From: an uncultured Bdellovibrionales bacterium
GTDB lineage: Bacteria; Bdellovibrionota; Bdellovibrionia; Bdellovibrionales; Bdellovibrionaceae
Direction of reading: 5' to 3'
Assembly: GCA_903926205.1 (NCBI GenBank)
Contig: CAIYID010000061.1
Coordinates: 1-59,338, forward strand
Length of the DNA stretch: 59,338 nt
The notes below the pieces were generated by a model. That model made no database searches and had not been told where the DNA came from. It saw only the letters and a list, made by a program, of their open reading frames with translations. Of this stretch, positions 17,550 through 25,578 are shown piece after piece (position 1 is the first letter of the stretch; each line of letters begins with the position of its first letter). The translations under genes were made by a program, and so were the position numbers.

Positions 17550-18050
17550 AAAATAGTAATTACTTTTACTTTGCGTTGCGACGAAATTGCTCCACGTTTG
17601 TCGGTGAGGCAAGGGAGTATCAACAGGTAACGACTTCTGTCGTCAAAGTAAGTAAAACTACTTCTGACTACTTCAAGTTAATACGTGGTGGTCGATTTTT
17701 AATGGCCGTTTTTAAGACTGACTGTCGCGCACAAATTGAAGCGTGATGATTGGTCAGTGCGATGACTAACTTTCAAACATGGCCGTTGTACGTCGTTTAA
17801 ACGGCCATCGAATTATGGTCAGTCAATGCGCGGCCAAACCGACTGCGATTCAATGCGTTATTTACGTTTCGCACATCAAAAAATGACAAATGTAACATAT
17901 TGAATTTACTGTGTAATTTAATGATTTTCAATGCCATCAGGTTGACGTTAACGCACCGGGCAACTATAGTAAATATACAACGAAAAAGTCATTACAAGTA
18001 GTTGAAACAACGAACTTTTTCAGGAAAATCCTGGAGAGAAAGGCAGCATT
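17550..18050. other. 500-bp gene-free region with repeated ATGGCCGTT boxes
   Basis: No gene seen. ATGGCCGTT occurs at 17702-17710 and 17779-17787, with its inverse AACGGCCAT at 17800-17808; the last two form a 9-bp stem with a 12-base loop. CAAAGTAA/TTACTTTG and repeated ACTACTTC words flank the region. GGTCAGTGCGATGACTAAC and GGTCAGTCAATGCG are partial repeats. The end carries the promoter and ribosome site of the 18051 gene. Possible roles are an operator or a recombination or replication site next to the integrase. Confidence 0.45.
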
Positions 18051-18305
18051 ATGGCGAATGAAGCAAAAGGTACCATCACGGATGAGCAGGCGCTCGTCGG
18101 GAAGACAGTCACACTGATCACCCTGGACCGAGACGCAACGGAGTGGGACTGGGTGAAGTTAGCGTCGCTAAATGACAAATCGGCGATAGTTGAGTGGGAA
18201 TCGCGCGGCGTGATCCATCAATCTATGATACCGCGAACCAACATCCACTGCATCAGCGTTAAGTATAAAAACGGCGCTATTGTTGAAAAAGAAGACTCCG
18301 AATAA
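18051..18305 (+). CDS. Small hypothetical protein (84 aa)
   Basis: Starts at ATG after CTGGAGAGAAAGG, a good ribosome site. The predicted product is beta-rich (LVGKTVTLITLDRDATEW..LNDKSAIVEWESRGVIHQSMIPRTNI) and acidic at both ends, an SH3-like or small-barrel appearance. It is ended by a strong intrinsic terminator at 18318-18357, so it is a single-gene transcript. I recognise no family. Location between primase and integrase suggests an element accessory factor. Confidence 0.65.
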   Translation: MANEAKGTITDEQALVGKTVTLITLDRDATEWDWVKLASLNDKSAIVEWESRGVIHQSMIPRTNIHCISVKYKNGAIVEKEDSE

Positions 18306-18317
18306 TATTTCGCATTT

Positions 18318-18357
18318 GTTTGCCGTGAGTAAGTCCATCCGCACGGCAAACTTTTTT
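18318..18357 (+). terminator. Intrinsic terminator
   Basis: GTTTGCCGTG (18318-18327) pairs perfectly with CACGGCAAAC (18342-18351), 14-base loop, followed by six T at 18352-18357. It ends the 84-aa gene upstream. Confidence 0.85.
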
Positions 18358-18437
18358 CTTGTTCTCTTTGAACCCCTTAAGTTGACCGAAATTTCATTTC
18401 GCAAAATATACCAAACTACGAAAAAAGGAGGCTCACG

Positions 18438-19181
18438 ATGAGTGATTCAGCTTTTTCAGTTGATCAAAATCACGGGAATTTCGCGCGCACTTTTGACGAC
18501 CCGAAATATGAAGCTAAAAAATTGGTCGCCCACATTATTCGTGAGGTGAATCGTCAAAAACTCACCTATAACCAACTTCGTGAAGTATTTCAAAAAGTTC
18601 GCCTTCGATGCGCTCTAAAAGGCAAGCGCACACCTCGAAAGCTCTACATACTGCCGACTCAAGCCGACATCGATGCCTTCTATTCGGCAATAGCATCGCC
18701 TGGCCATTTGCTCATATTTCAAACTCTTGAAGGGACTGGACTGAGAGACGCAGAGCTTTGTAATTTAGAAGTCTCGAAAATCAATTTTTCCGCCAACACA
18801 ATTTTCGTTACTGGAAAAGGCAACAAAGACCGCATCGTGATCATTTCAAATAGATTGAAAGAAAAGCTGATGCTGTACCTTGAAGCTAGGAGCAATCGCC
18901 ATCTTTTTGAAACCAATCGAAACACGAAATACACGACAAGGCGGATTCAGCAGCTTGCAAAAATGTATAAGGAAAAAGCAGGCATCGCTGACAAACAACT
19001 AACTCCTCACACATTCCGTCACAGGTTCATGACTCTTCTTGCTGAAAATGGAGTCACTAAAGAAAAGCGGGCGCTACTTGCAGGGCATGAAAATGACAAG
19101 ACACAAGAAATATACACACATCTGTCGGCTGGCGGCATGAAGGACGAGGTTTTGACCGTTCTAGAGAAATTAAAATTATGA
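18438..19181 (+). CDS. Tyrosine recombinase (XerC/phage integrase type)
   Basis: 247 aa with all catalytic residues in order: R103 (TGLRDAEL), K127 (VTGKGNKDR), H191 and R194 (HTFRH), H217 (LAGHEND) and Y226 (QEIYTHL). The N-terminal core-binding domain is short (about 70 residues), so it is smaller than XerC (about 300 aa). AAGGAGG precedes the ATG. It could integrate or excise the element, resolve dimers, or serve a nested unit. The large serine recombinase next to ssrA is a competing candidate for integration. Confidence 0.88.
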   Translation: MSDSAFSVDQNHGNFARTFDDPKYEAKKLVAHIIREVNRQKLTYNQLREVFQKVRLRCALKGKRTPRKLYILPTQADIDAFYSAIASPGHLLIFQTLEGTGLRDAELCNLEVSKINFSANTIFVTGKGNKDRIVIISNRLKEKLMLYLEARSNRHLFETNRNTKYTTRRIQQLAKMYKEKAGIADKQLTPHTFRHRFMTLLAENGVTKEKRALLAGHENDKTQEIYTHLSAGGMKDEVLTVLEKLKL

Positions 19182-19314
19182 GTTTGATAATGAAAGAAAT
19201 GAGAATTGCTTTCTTGAAATCGGTAGACTGTCTGAAATCACAAATCGTCGGCTAGGGCCATTCATGCCCTGTTTACATTTCATTGAAACAACTTAATCAA
19301 AATAGGAGGCCTTC

Positions 19315-19680
19315 ATGAATACTGTGGAAATTGATGACAATAACCTGCTTTCTTTCGACTGGGGTATGATCGCTAGGCGCTTAATCCCTGACAGTTTGGG
19401 TTGCGTAACGAAGATAACAAAGGTGAAGGAAGATGGATTCTTTGTTGAAACCAAGTCCCATTTTTCATCGGGACGCTACATCTGCGCGAAGGCGGCGATG
19501 TCGCCTTTTGGAAAATTGGAATTGGGTGGCACATTCCAATACAAATGCAACTGTGGGCAAAAGGAAATCGAGGTCAAAGTAATTTTCAGTCGGAAGGCCG
19601 ATAATGAGTTAGGCAGGTTCATTTGCGTCTGTTCGACTTGTCAGCAAGAGCACTTGATAAATATTGAAACTTCAAAGTAG
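19315..19680 (+). CDS. Small hypothetical protein with a possible zinc site (121 aa)
   Basis: ATG 19315 follows TAGGAGGCC, a strong ribosome site. The C-terminal half has CNC (near residue 79) and CVCSTC (near 107), a plausible zinc-ribbon arrangement separated by a beta-rich linker. The N-terminal part is predicted beta (CVTKITKVKEDGFFVETKSHF). No family recognised. The small acidic gene at 19687 follows by 6 bases, so they are probably co-transcribed. Confidence 0.6.
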   Translation: MNTVEIDDNNLLSFDWGMIARRLIPDSLGCVTKITKVKEDGFFVETKSHFSSGRYICAKAAMSPFGKLELGGTFQYKCNCGQKEIEVKVIFSRKADNELGRFICVCSTCQQEHLINIETSK

Positions 19681-19686
19681 AGAGAC

Positions 19687-19920
19687 TTGGACGAGAAAAT
19701 CGAAGTGGCTGAGGTAGAATCAGGAGAGGGTGATGAAGAACTTGAGATAGATGGCACCGAGCTAAAAACTGGAGACAAAATTTTAATTCAATCACCTGAT
19801 GGCGAAAGACGACGCCACGAAGTTTTTGAAATCGAATACGACGGATCATTTAGCTGCCAGCCCTGTGAGCCTAGTGGCGAGGTAACTGAAAATGACGGAG
19901 TCGAAATTCAAAATTGCTGA
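19687..19920 (+). CDS. Small acidic hypothetical protein (77 aa)
   Basis: Starts with TTG six bases after the preceding stop, with only a weak AGAGAG ribosome site. It is strongly acidic at the N-terminus (EVAEVESGEGDEELEIDGTE). A barrel-like segment follows (LKTGDKILIQSPDGERRRHEVFEIEYDGSFSC). Close spacing suggests translation with the 121-aa gene. Function unknown; the call as a gene is tentative because of the rare start. Confidence 0.4.
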   Translation: MDEKIEVAEVESGEGDEELEIDGTELKTGDKILIQSPDGERRRHEVFEIEYDGSFSCQPCEPSGEVTENDGVEIQNC

Positions 19921-19955
19921 TTGATAGTTTTAGGTGCGATATGTAGAGCTTGAAA

Positions 19956-20288
19956 CTAAGGGCCTATTTTCAGATCACCCTTTTTTTCTTGTTCTTCAAT
20001 TATCTGAGTGGCCGGTTCTCGACCTGGTTCACTTAGATTTCCGACAGGCTTGGGGGAGCAATTGATTCCCACGTTGTCCTTGTCCTTTCTGATCATTTTG
20101 CCAAGAGCAATCCACGCTTCAGTCCAATCCTTGGCATGACAGGCGCGCCCGTCAAATGAAATATCTATACCATCTGGGGCTTCAATTACTTTGGCGGCGA
20201 TTTGTAATTGAGGAGGAATCTGCGCAAGGTGAGAGCATCGGACTGACAAAACACCAAGAGAAACCGCAGTCCAAAACCCATACTTCAC
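19956..20288 (-). CDS. Putative exported protein (110 aa)
   Basis: Starts with GTG overlapping the preceding stop by four bases (GTGA). The N-terminus has a short hydrophobic core (GFWTAVSLGVLSV), a plausible signal peptide. The rest is soluble with two Cys and a charged C-terminal tail (IIEEQEKKGD). It is translationally coupled to the 118-aa lipoprotein upstream. No family recognised. Confidence 0.55.
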   Translation of the reverse strand: MKYGFWTAVSLGVLSVRCSHLAQIPPQLQIAAKVIEAPDGIDISFDGRACHAKDWTEAWIALGKMIRKDKDNVGINCSPKPVGNLSEPGREPATQIIEEQEKKGDLKIGP

Positions 20289-20641
20289 TTTCCAACCATC
20301 TTTTTACAGACGTCAAGCAAACCGGTTGCTGGTTGTCGTCCTGAGGCACAAGCGGAATTCTGCATCACTTTGCCGTTATGAAGGTCAAGATCAACACATA
20401 CGCACGCTTGGCTTTTCAGCATTGCACCGAATGTGTTCTGGGCTTCATAGTCCACAGTCACCACCCCGGTTTGACCATCTCGGAGTACAAGATCGGAGGA
20501 GGCAAACTTTGCGGTGGATGGGCTCTTTAACGTTTCCTTGATAACCACTACAGCAGTGCCTGTCATTCTAGTCTCTGAACAACCCACCGTAGCCACCAAA
20601 GAAAGAAGAAGAAGATTTTGTATCATGACTTTCATGGCCAT
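20285..20641 (-). CDS. Putative lipoprotein (118 aa)
   Basis: Start ATG 20641 follows AGGAAGGG. The N-terminal signal (MIQNLLLLSLVATVGC) ends in a lipobox, so the mature protein would start at Cys and be membrane-anchored. The middle (VVVIKETLKSPSTAKFASSDL.. VTVDYEAQNTFGA) resembles small lipoproteins found with conjugative and plasmid genes. Three more Cys occur in the mature part. Role unknown. Confidence 0.65.
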   Translation of the reverse strand: MAMKVMIQNLLLLSLVATVGCSETRMTGTAVVVIKETLKSPSTAKFASSDLVLRDGQTGVVTVDYEAQNTFGAMLKSQACVCVDLDLHNGKVMQNSACASGRQPATGLLDVCKKMVGK

Positions 20642-20653
20642 ATTTTTCCCTTC

Positions 20654-21124
20654 CTAATATCCCATAGATTTCTTTTTAGCTTCAGCATCTGCGGCGGCCT
20701 TCTGTTCGGATTCGTACTTGGCGGCAAATGCAGCGTGCTCTTTGTCTTCAGTTATTTTTACGATTCGACGAAATTCAAATAGCTTCTTTTTGCAGTCATC
20801 TGCAGCCCAATTCTTCTTTTGGCAATATTTTTTGCCTCTTTCAAACCACACATCTTCTGTGATGACCCCTAAGGTGCGATGTCGTCCGTCTCCGGCTTGT
20901 GCCGTTAGATCATCATCCATTTCCATTGCGATTGCTGCGACCGCATCAAAATCCGAATTTGAGAGGTTCCCCTTTGAGCCTGCTTCGACTGCCATTTTCG
21001 CCGTACCTGTAAAAGCTGAGTTTTGGCTACTAGCTTCGACTGATCTGGATGTTCCACTGTCTGAGTGCTTGGTGCAGCCAACGGCAAGTGCAAAAACTGC
21101 TGCCAACATTAAACTTATTTTCAT
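20654..21124 (-). CDS. Putative lipoprotein (156 aa)
   Basis: ATG 21124 is preceded by AGGAGGAGCTTA, a strong ribosome site, so the longer frame to 21241 is rejected. The signal peptide MKISLMLAAVFALAVGC has a lipobox. The mature chain is rich in Ala, Ser, Lys and ends in a charged helix (AAFAAKYESEQKAAADAEAKKK). It has a Cys pair (KYCQKKNWAADDCKKK). It lies 12 bp upstream of the 118-aa lipoprotein gene, so the three exported genes likely form one unit. Function unknown. Confidence 0.7.
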   Translation of the reverse strand: MKISLMLAAVFALAVGCTKHSDSGTSRSVEASSQNSAFTGTAKMAVEAGSKGNLSNSDFDAVAAIAMEMDDDLTAQAGDGRHRTLGVITEDVWFERGKKYCQKKNWAADDCKKKLFEFRRIVKITEDKEHAAFAAKYESEQKAAADAEAKKKSMGY

Positions 21125-21161
21125 TAAGCTCCTCCTGAAGATTCTAAATAAGGTCTCATTT

Positions 21162-21545
21162 TCATTTGCTGCCACCTTCGGATCCACGTTGTCCAGAGCG
21201 TGGCGTAAGTTTATCGACACGAAGGCGAACGATACCATCAAACAGTTCCGTATCCTTAAAAAGCTCCGCGATGGTCACTTGCGGCTGTTTTTGATCGCGC
21301 TCGCCGGTTAGGAGCCAAGTGAAATCAATATTCAGACTGTCAGCCAATTTTTTTACAATTTTAAGGTCAGCAGGACTTGAACCTTTTTTTGACCAGGCAT
21401 CAATCAAGCTTGGCGCAACCCCAAGCAGCTTCGCGGTCGCCCTATTGCTTAGATTCTTTTCCTTGAGCACAGAGGCCAAACGGTGACCCCAATGTTCGCC
21501 TTGTTCCTCTTTCGATTTTCGTCCGTGACCTTTCTTCTTCTGCAT
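21162..21545 (-). CDS. XRE/CI-like HTH repressor
   Basis: 127 aa from ATG 21545; the frame extends to a TTG at 21659 but nothing supports that start. After a basic N-terminus (QKKKGHGRKSKEE) the HTH reads LASVLKEKNLSNRATAKLLG then VAPSLIDAWSKKGSSPADL. The linker SLNIDFTWLLTGE is typical of phage repressor-type XRE proteins. It lies between the exported genes and the 680-bp gene-free stretch before the Rep gene, where a repressor of element replication would be expected. Target sites were not identified. Confidence 0.7.
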   Translation of the reverse strand: MQKKKGHGRKSKEEQGEHWGHRLASVLKEKNLSNRATAKLLGVAPSLIDAWSKKGSSPADLKIVKKLADSLNIDFTWLLTGERDQKQPQVTIAELFKDTELFDGIVRLRVDKLTPRSGQRGSEGGSK

Positions 21546-22227
21546 GATCGCATTATCGTCACGAATTGATTTATTGTTAACGTCCTGCACTTTGTTCAGG
21601 GCGGCGCACAATTCTCGTTTGCTGGCTATAGGAGTCTGCAGATCTGTAGGAAGCGCCAACCGAAATCAAAAATAAATTTTCAACGATGGTCGATGCCCAT
21701 TTATCTGTGCAGTACCCTTATAATGAGGCGTGAAATAACGTTCACATCTATTGCCGAAATTAAAGTTAATCATTCAGTTGACGTTTGCGCGATTTCAAAC
21801 TTGAGCGGTCAGTATCACGAAACAAAAAAGTATATGCAATGGTGACGACAATAGTGCGATTGATTGATCGTTAATTGAGTGACCTGTGACAATCAAGCTC
21901 AACGTCGGCAATCAAATTCTCCCGCTGCCATGCCAAAAATTTAAGCGCAAAAGTCGACTATGCTGAAAACTGCGCTCTGATCGACCTTATGTACAGCGGA
22001 GGTTGATTTGCGCGAATAAAGGGTCAAAAATTTTCTTAAAATAGTCTTAAACCAAGCCAAATTAGGTAGATTTTCAGAATCTTTTAGCGATACTTTGGCC
22101 TATTTTGAAATCCGACAACCAAATCGCTCAGTGTGACTGACTTTCGGTAAATTCCAAACGCCGATTGATCGAGGTCGGCCGTTCTCGCTCTAGTAGGAAT
22201 GGCAACTGCGGGCACAACCTTTACGGT
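21546..22227. other. 680-bp gene-free region beside the Rep gene, candidate origin or control region
   Basis: No convincing gene. It lies downstream of the Rep_trans-type gene on the minus strand and upstream of the HTH gene. Words around TGATCGA recur (near 21868, 21980 and 22166) and the stretch has AT-rich tracts. Rolling-circle origins often sit near the rep gene, but I see no clear nick-site hairpin, so origin is only a suggestion. Confidence 0.3.
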
Positions 22228-23304
22228 CTATTTTGGCGGGAAAATCATTGGCATATAATATCCTATGGACTTCTTCTTTTGACGTTCCCGGTCCAATCCA
22301 CAATCTTGGTATTGAGATAGATCAGCCTCGGCCAACTCGATAAGAGCTTGCTTGAATGTCATGCCCTTGATTTTCAGCTCTGTAAGCAACTTGTCAAAGG
22401 GCGGATATTTATTCTTCACCGAATAAGCTTTGCGACGAGCAAACTGGATACCTTTTTCTCCCCACATGGGTATCACTGATTGATATTCGGTATCACGCAG
22501 TCGATTCACACGCGAAGGATCAACAAAGTAGACTTTTGCCAGTGAGCTCCCAATATCAATTTTAAACACGTCATTGACAGTTTTGACATTTTTGACAATC
22601 TCGTTGTCTCGGTGAAGTCGAAACTCAAGATTGTAGACTCCTTGCATGGTCATCGACTCATGAAGCTGATTTGTTTTGCCCTTTGAAGATTTGGCATCGC
22701 AGTCGTAAACTTGAGCTGAAAGTGGTTTCTTGCCGACGATATAAGACTCAAATTCTGCCTTAGCTAAATATGCGTGAACCGGGTCTGAATATGGAACAGC
22801 TTTCACACTTGTGAGCCATGCGCCGTCAACGAACATACACCACCGAAAGAAATCGCAAGAAACCAAATGTCGATAAATCTGAAATGAAAGATCAATCCGA
22901 GTAACTTTAGCAGCACCTATATCAAAGAGATCTCCCACAAAAGTGACGAAAGCCGGAATTGGTTTATCGAAGCTGAGAAAGTGCCGTGGATTAACCAGTA
23001 AGGTTCTGTGAGGGCTTCTCCTACCGATGTAGATTTGAAACCATATCTCCTGGCCACGTCCACTGAAAGTAAATTGGCGGCGGTAGTGATAAGTCCAACC
23101 ATCCTTTTCCTTCTCGAAATATTCGGGCTTACCAAAGTGTTCTCGACGTTCTTTAATCTTCAGACCGACCTTATCAACGCTTGCTATACCAAGTTGCTCT
23201 GGACGGTTGACTCTGCGAAGGCGGCCAGCCGTTTGAGTGCAAGGAAAGACGGATGGAAGAATGACAGAGCTTCGCTTCCGTCTTCGTAAGTTAGTTAATG
23301 TCAT
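22228..23304 (-). CDS. Rolling-circle initiator/relaxase-like protein (Rep_trans family)
   Basis: 358 aa from ATG 23304, preceded by GGAGGAGG; a TTG at 23343 is less likely. The pattern of Rep_trans (PF02486) initiators is visible. TRIDLSFQIY (about 135-144) holds the metal or core strand. SYIVGKKPLSAQVYD (about 187-201) resembles the catalytic-Tyr motif (Y188 would be nucleophile). YNLEFRLHR (about 224-232) is the E-x-R strand. Relatives include plasmid RepC/RepD and the ICEBs1 relaxase NicK, which nick DNA at an origin. It begins 35 bp after the MCM-like gene, so both are probably one transcript. Confidence 0.72.
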   Translation of the reverse strand: MTLTNLRRRKRSSVILPSVFPCTQTAGRLRRVNRPEQLGIASVDKVGLKIKERREHFGKPEYFEKEKDGWTYHYRRQFTFSGRGQEIWFQIYIGRRSPHRTLLVNPRHFLSFDKPIPAFVTFVGDLFDIGAAKVTRIDLSFQIYRHLVSCDFFRWCMFVDGAWLTSVKAVPYSDPVHAYLAKAEFESYIVGKKPLSAQVYDCDAKSSKGKTNQLHESMTMQGVYNLEFRLHRDNEIVKNVKTVNDVFKIDIGSSLAKVYFVDPSRVNRLRDTEYQSVIPMWGEKGIQFARRKAYSVKNKYPPFDKLLTELKIKGMTFKQALIELAEADLSQYQDCGLDRERQKKKSIGYYMPMIFPPK

Positions 23305-23339
23305 CGGTCCTCCTCCGTATGGCGCATGAACTTTTAAGC

Positions 23340-25169
23340 TCAATTTGCGTTGTCAGTTTTGTCATTCTTGTCAATTTTGACACTTTTGACATTTTTATCG
23401 ATGGACCGAAGCCGCCATCTCCCTTTGCCCATTGGCGTAGCTATCAGTCTTAGATCCCGACGCACTGTTTGCTCGTCCACGGGCGAATCCTGGTGTATCG
23501 AATTATATGCCTTCGTTACTTCTTCAATGCGAAAAGACTCTGTTCCCATGAATCGGCCTATCCAATCTCTCCTTAACTCGGCGGCGCTGATAAAGGAGGC
23601 CCTTAGTGCCTTTGTGGTGATCGAAGGCTCCAAACGTCTCAAAACGTTGAATTTCAATCTTATCAACTTCATTGCGAACTCTACGTCGTCCGAGTTAGCG
23701 ACAGCTCTAAGGTGAAGGCGGGCATGGGCAATGATAATTTTTGTAATTGCTTTTGGCAGCCTGTTAAAGCTCGAATCAAATTCGATGCTTGCCCGCGTAT
23801 CGACTTCATTAGACTCATAAAAATCGCTTATCCTGGAACTAACCATTGAAGTGACAGCACTTGTATCAACAGTTTTAATTCTGTCATGAATAATTGCGAT
23901 GACCGTCTTAAACATTAGATCGTCATCTTCTTTAGAATAAGCCGCGTCGCCGTTCAAATGAGCTCCTGCTAACGCTTCAATGGCTTTCGTATCTTTGGTC
24001 AATGTTTCGATGACGGCGATGACATCAAAGCGTGACAGCATTTGATTTTCCCATCGAATATCATCGTAGGCCGAATATGTTTTCTTTTTGTCCACCTTGC
24101 TCTTGAAATTCATGTCAACCACAACCGAAGTGGCTGCAAGATGAGAAGTATTTGCAGAAGTGCTTATTACAACTTTTCCAAATTCCATCTGATCGGACAA
24201 AGTATGAGAAATTTCGGCAAACGGCTTGTTTTTTATGCTGTGTACGTCCTGAAGGTAAACTGCTCCTTCGTGCGCGAGAGCCAATGCGCCTTTTTTCGTC
24301 GTTACAGCCCCAGACTCAGCATTTAGTATTGTCCTTGCCGTGAATCCCGGTCCCGAAATTGTCCCTCCTTGTACTTCCCGAAAATGAACCAGAAGGAGCT
24401 TTAACATTTCCAGCAAAAAGCCTTTGCCACCTCCCGGGTCGCCAAGTATGAGCGCATGAATCTTACCACACTTGATGCCGAGGTATGGCTGTGACGCTGC
24501 AATCAAAAGCGCTAGCTGTGGCAGAAAAGTAGCCGTTATACGAGAGCTGTCATCTTCAACAATTTTGAATCGTCGAATGAGCCTGCGGATCAACTCGTCA
24601 AAGAGTCCCTCCTTATATTTGTCGATGAATTTATTCGCTTTGTCTACCATCTCCGCTTTAGGGTGAAAGAAATCGACCAGAGACGTTGATTCGGAAATTT
24701 GATCTACGAAAATCATCGCCCGTGTCCGGCGGCTCGAAATTGGGACACGAATAATTGTTCCCGTAACTATCACCCGTTTTTGTCTATGCTTGGCGATCCG
24801 TTCGCCCAATGATTTGTTTAAAACTGGAACACACTCAACTAAATTGGTCCCAATTTGAATTTTCATTCGACTGTACGAAATTGCCCGGTTATGCACCTTT
24901 CCTTCTTTGGCGACAGGTACATAGCAGGTCTCCGTTTCAAAATATGCAATGTCTCCGTGCAGGCGAACACGTTTGCCATTTAAAGATTCCAGCGACTCAG
25001 GATTGTGAACTGTCTTGAATCTCTTAGAAGATAGATTTGTTAAAATTTCATCAGCCAAAGCTTCTATATTTTTTTGAAAGACCGACCCAGCAATCCCGTT
25101 TATTAGCTTATCGGTATCAGTGCTAAAGATGGCCGCCTTCAGGCTATTACTCACCTCGTCTCTTTTCAT
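23340..25169 (-). CDS. MCM-like AAA+ helicase of a mobile element
   Basis: 609 aa. An OB-like N-terminal part (RVRLHGDIAYFETETCYVPV; VTGTIIRVPISSRR) precedes an AAA+ core with MCM order. Walker A is LGDPGGGKG at 242-250. Next comes the MCM-type stretch PGFTARTI..GAVTTKKGALALAHEG, with a Walker-B-like VYLQDV at 304-309. Then sensor-1 STSAN (N340) and the arginine-finger motif LSRFDVI at 378-384 follow. A C-terminal winged helix covers about 530-590. Staphylococcal SCC elements carry active MCM-like helicases (Cch). Deviations here: Walker A lacks the usual Ser/Thr, and Walker B reads QD rather than DE. Confidence 0.8.
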   Translation of the reverse strand: MKRDEVSNSLKAAIFSTDTDKLINGIAGSVFQKNIEALADEILTNLSSKRFKTVHNPESLESLNGKRVRLHGDIAYFETETCYVPVAKEGKVHNRAISYSRMKIQIGTNLVECVPVLNKSLGERIAKHRQKRVIVTGTIIRVPISSRRTRAMIFVDQISESTSLVDFFHPKAEMVDKANKFIDKYKEGLFDELIRRLIRRFKIVEDDSSRITATFLPQLALLIAASQPYLGIKCGKIHALILGDPGGGKGFLLEMLKLLLVHFREVQGGTISGPGFTARTILNAESGAVTTKKGALALAHEGAVYLQDVHSIKNKPFAEISHTLSDQMEFGKVVISTSANTSHLAATSVVVDMNFKSKVDKKKTYSAYDDIRWENQMLSRFDVIAVIETLTKDTKAIEALAGAHLNGDAAYSKEDDDLMFKTVIAIIHDRIKTVDTSAVTSMVSSRISDFYESNEVDTRASIEFDSSFNRLPKAITKIIIAHARLHLRAVANSDDVEFAMKLIRLKFNVLRRLEPSITTKALRASFISAAELRRDWIGRFMGTESFRIEEVTKAYNSIHQDSPVDEQTVRRDLRLIATPMGKGRWRLRSIDKNVKSVKIDKNDKTDNAN

Positions 25170-25211
25170 TTCAAAGTCCTTCTTCGTCGTTTTAGTTCAA
25201 TTTACAGTTGT

Positions 25212-25424
25212 CTAACCCCCAGAGCCCGAGCGAACGGAATACGGCTCACCGAAAGTGATCACGCCACGCAGCCTTAAGTCCTTCGCTCCAATGTATTTTT
25301 CCGACAGGCTCGTTAGCCTTTGCATTAAGTTTGTTTTGTTACGCATTTTTTCTGCTTTTCTCTCGCAGTCAGTCGGGAGTTCGTCGATTTGCTTTTCTTT
25401 ATTTCCCGTCTCATTTTTAGCCAT
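25212..25424 (-). CDS. Small basic hypothetical protein (about 70 aa)
   Basis: Start MAKNETGNKEKQ at 25424; a TTG at 25472 would add 16 residues. It is charged and helical (MRNKTNLMQRLTSLSEKYIG) and has a C-terminal Gly/Ser tail (SGSGG). It sits 42 bp upstream of the MCM-like gene on the same strand, so it is probably the first gene of the replication operon. No family recognised; an accessory or regulator role is conjecture. Confidence 0.5.
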   Translation of the reverse strand: MAKNETGNKEKQIDELPTDCERKAEKMRNKTNLMQRLTSLSEKYIGAKDLRLRGVITFGEPYSVRSGSGG

Positions 25425-25493
25425 GTTCTGCCCATAATTGTCTCCGGTGTCCTTATGTGTTTCTAAATCCAATTTATCTGAAAATCAGGCGAA

Positions 25494-25522
25494 GCGATAT
25501 TTTTGGAAGGCCCTAATATCGC
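25494..25522. promoter_or_regulatory. Inverted repeat in the divergent replication/RHH promoter region
   Basis: GCGATAT (25494-25500) and ATATCGC (25516-25522) form a perfect 7-bp inverted repeat. It lies between the divergent starts of the replication operon and the triple-RHH gene (25579). This is the natural place for an operator of the RHH protein or the XRE repressor. Confidence 0.4.
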
Positions 25523-25578
25523 CACAGGCCCTTGCCACTAATTGAGGAGCCAATCAAAATGAGTTAGAATAGGATTCA

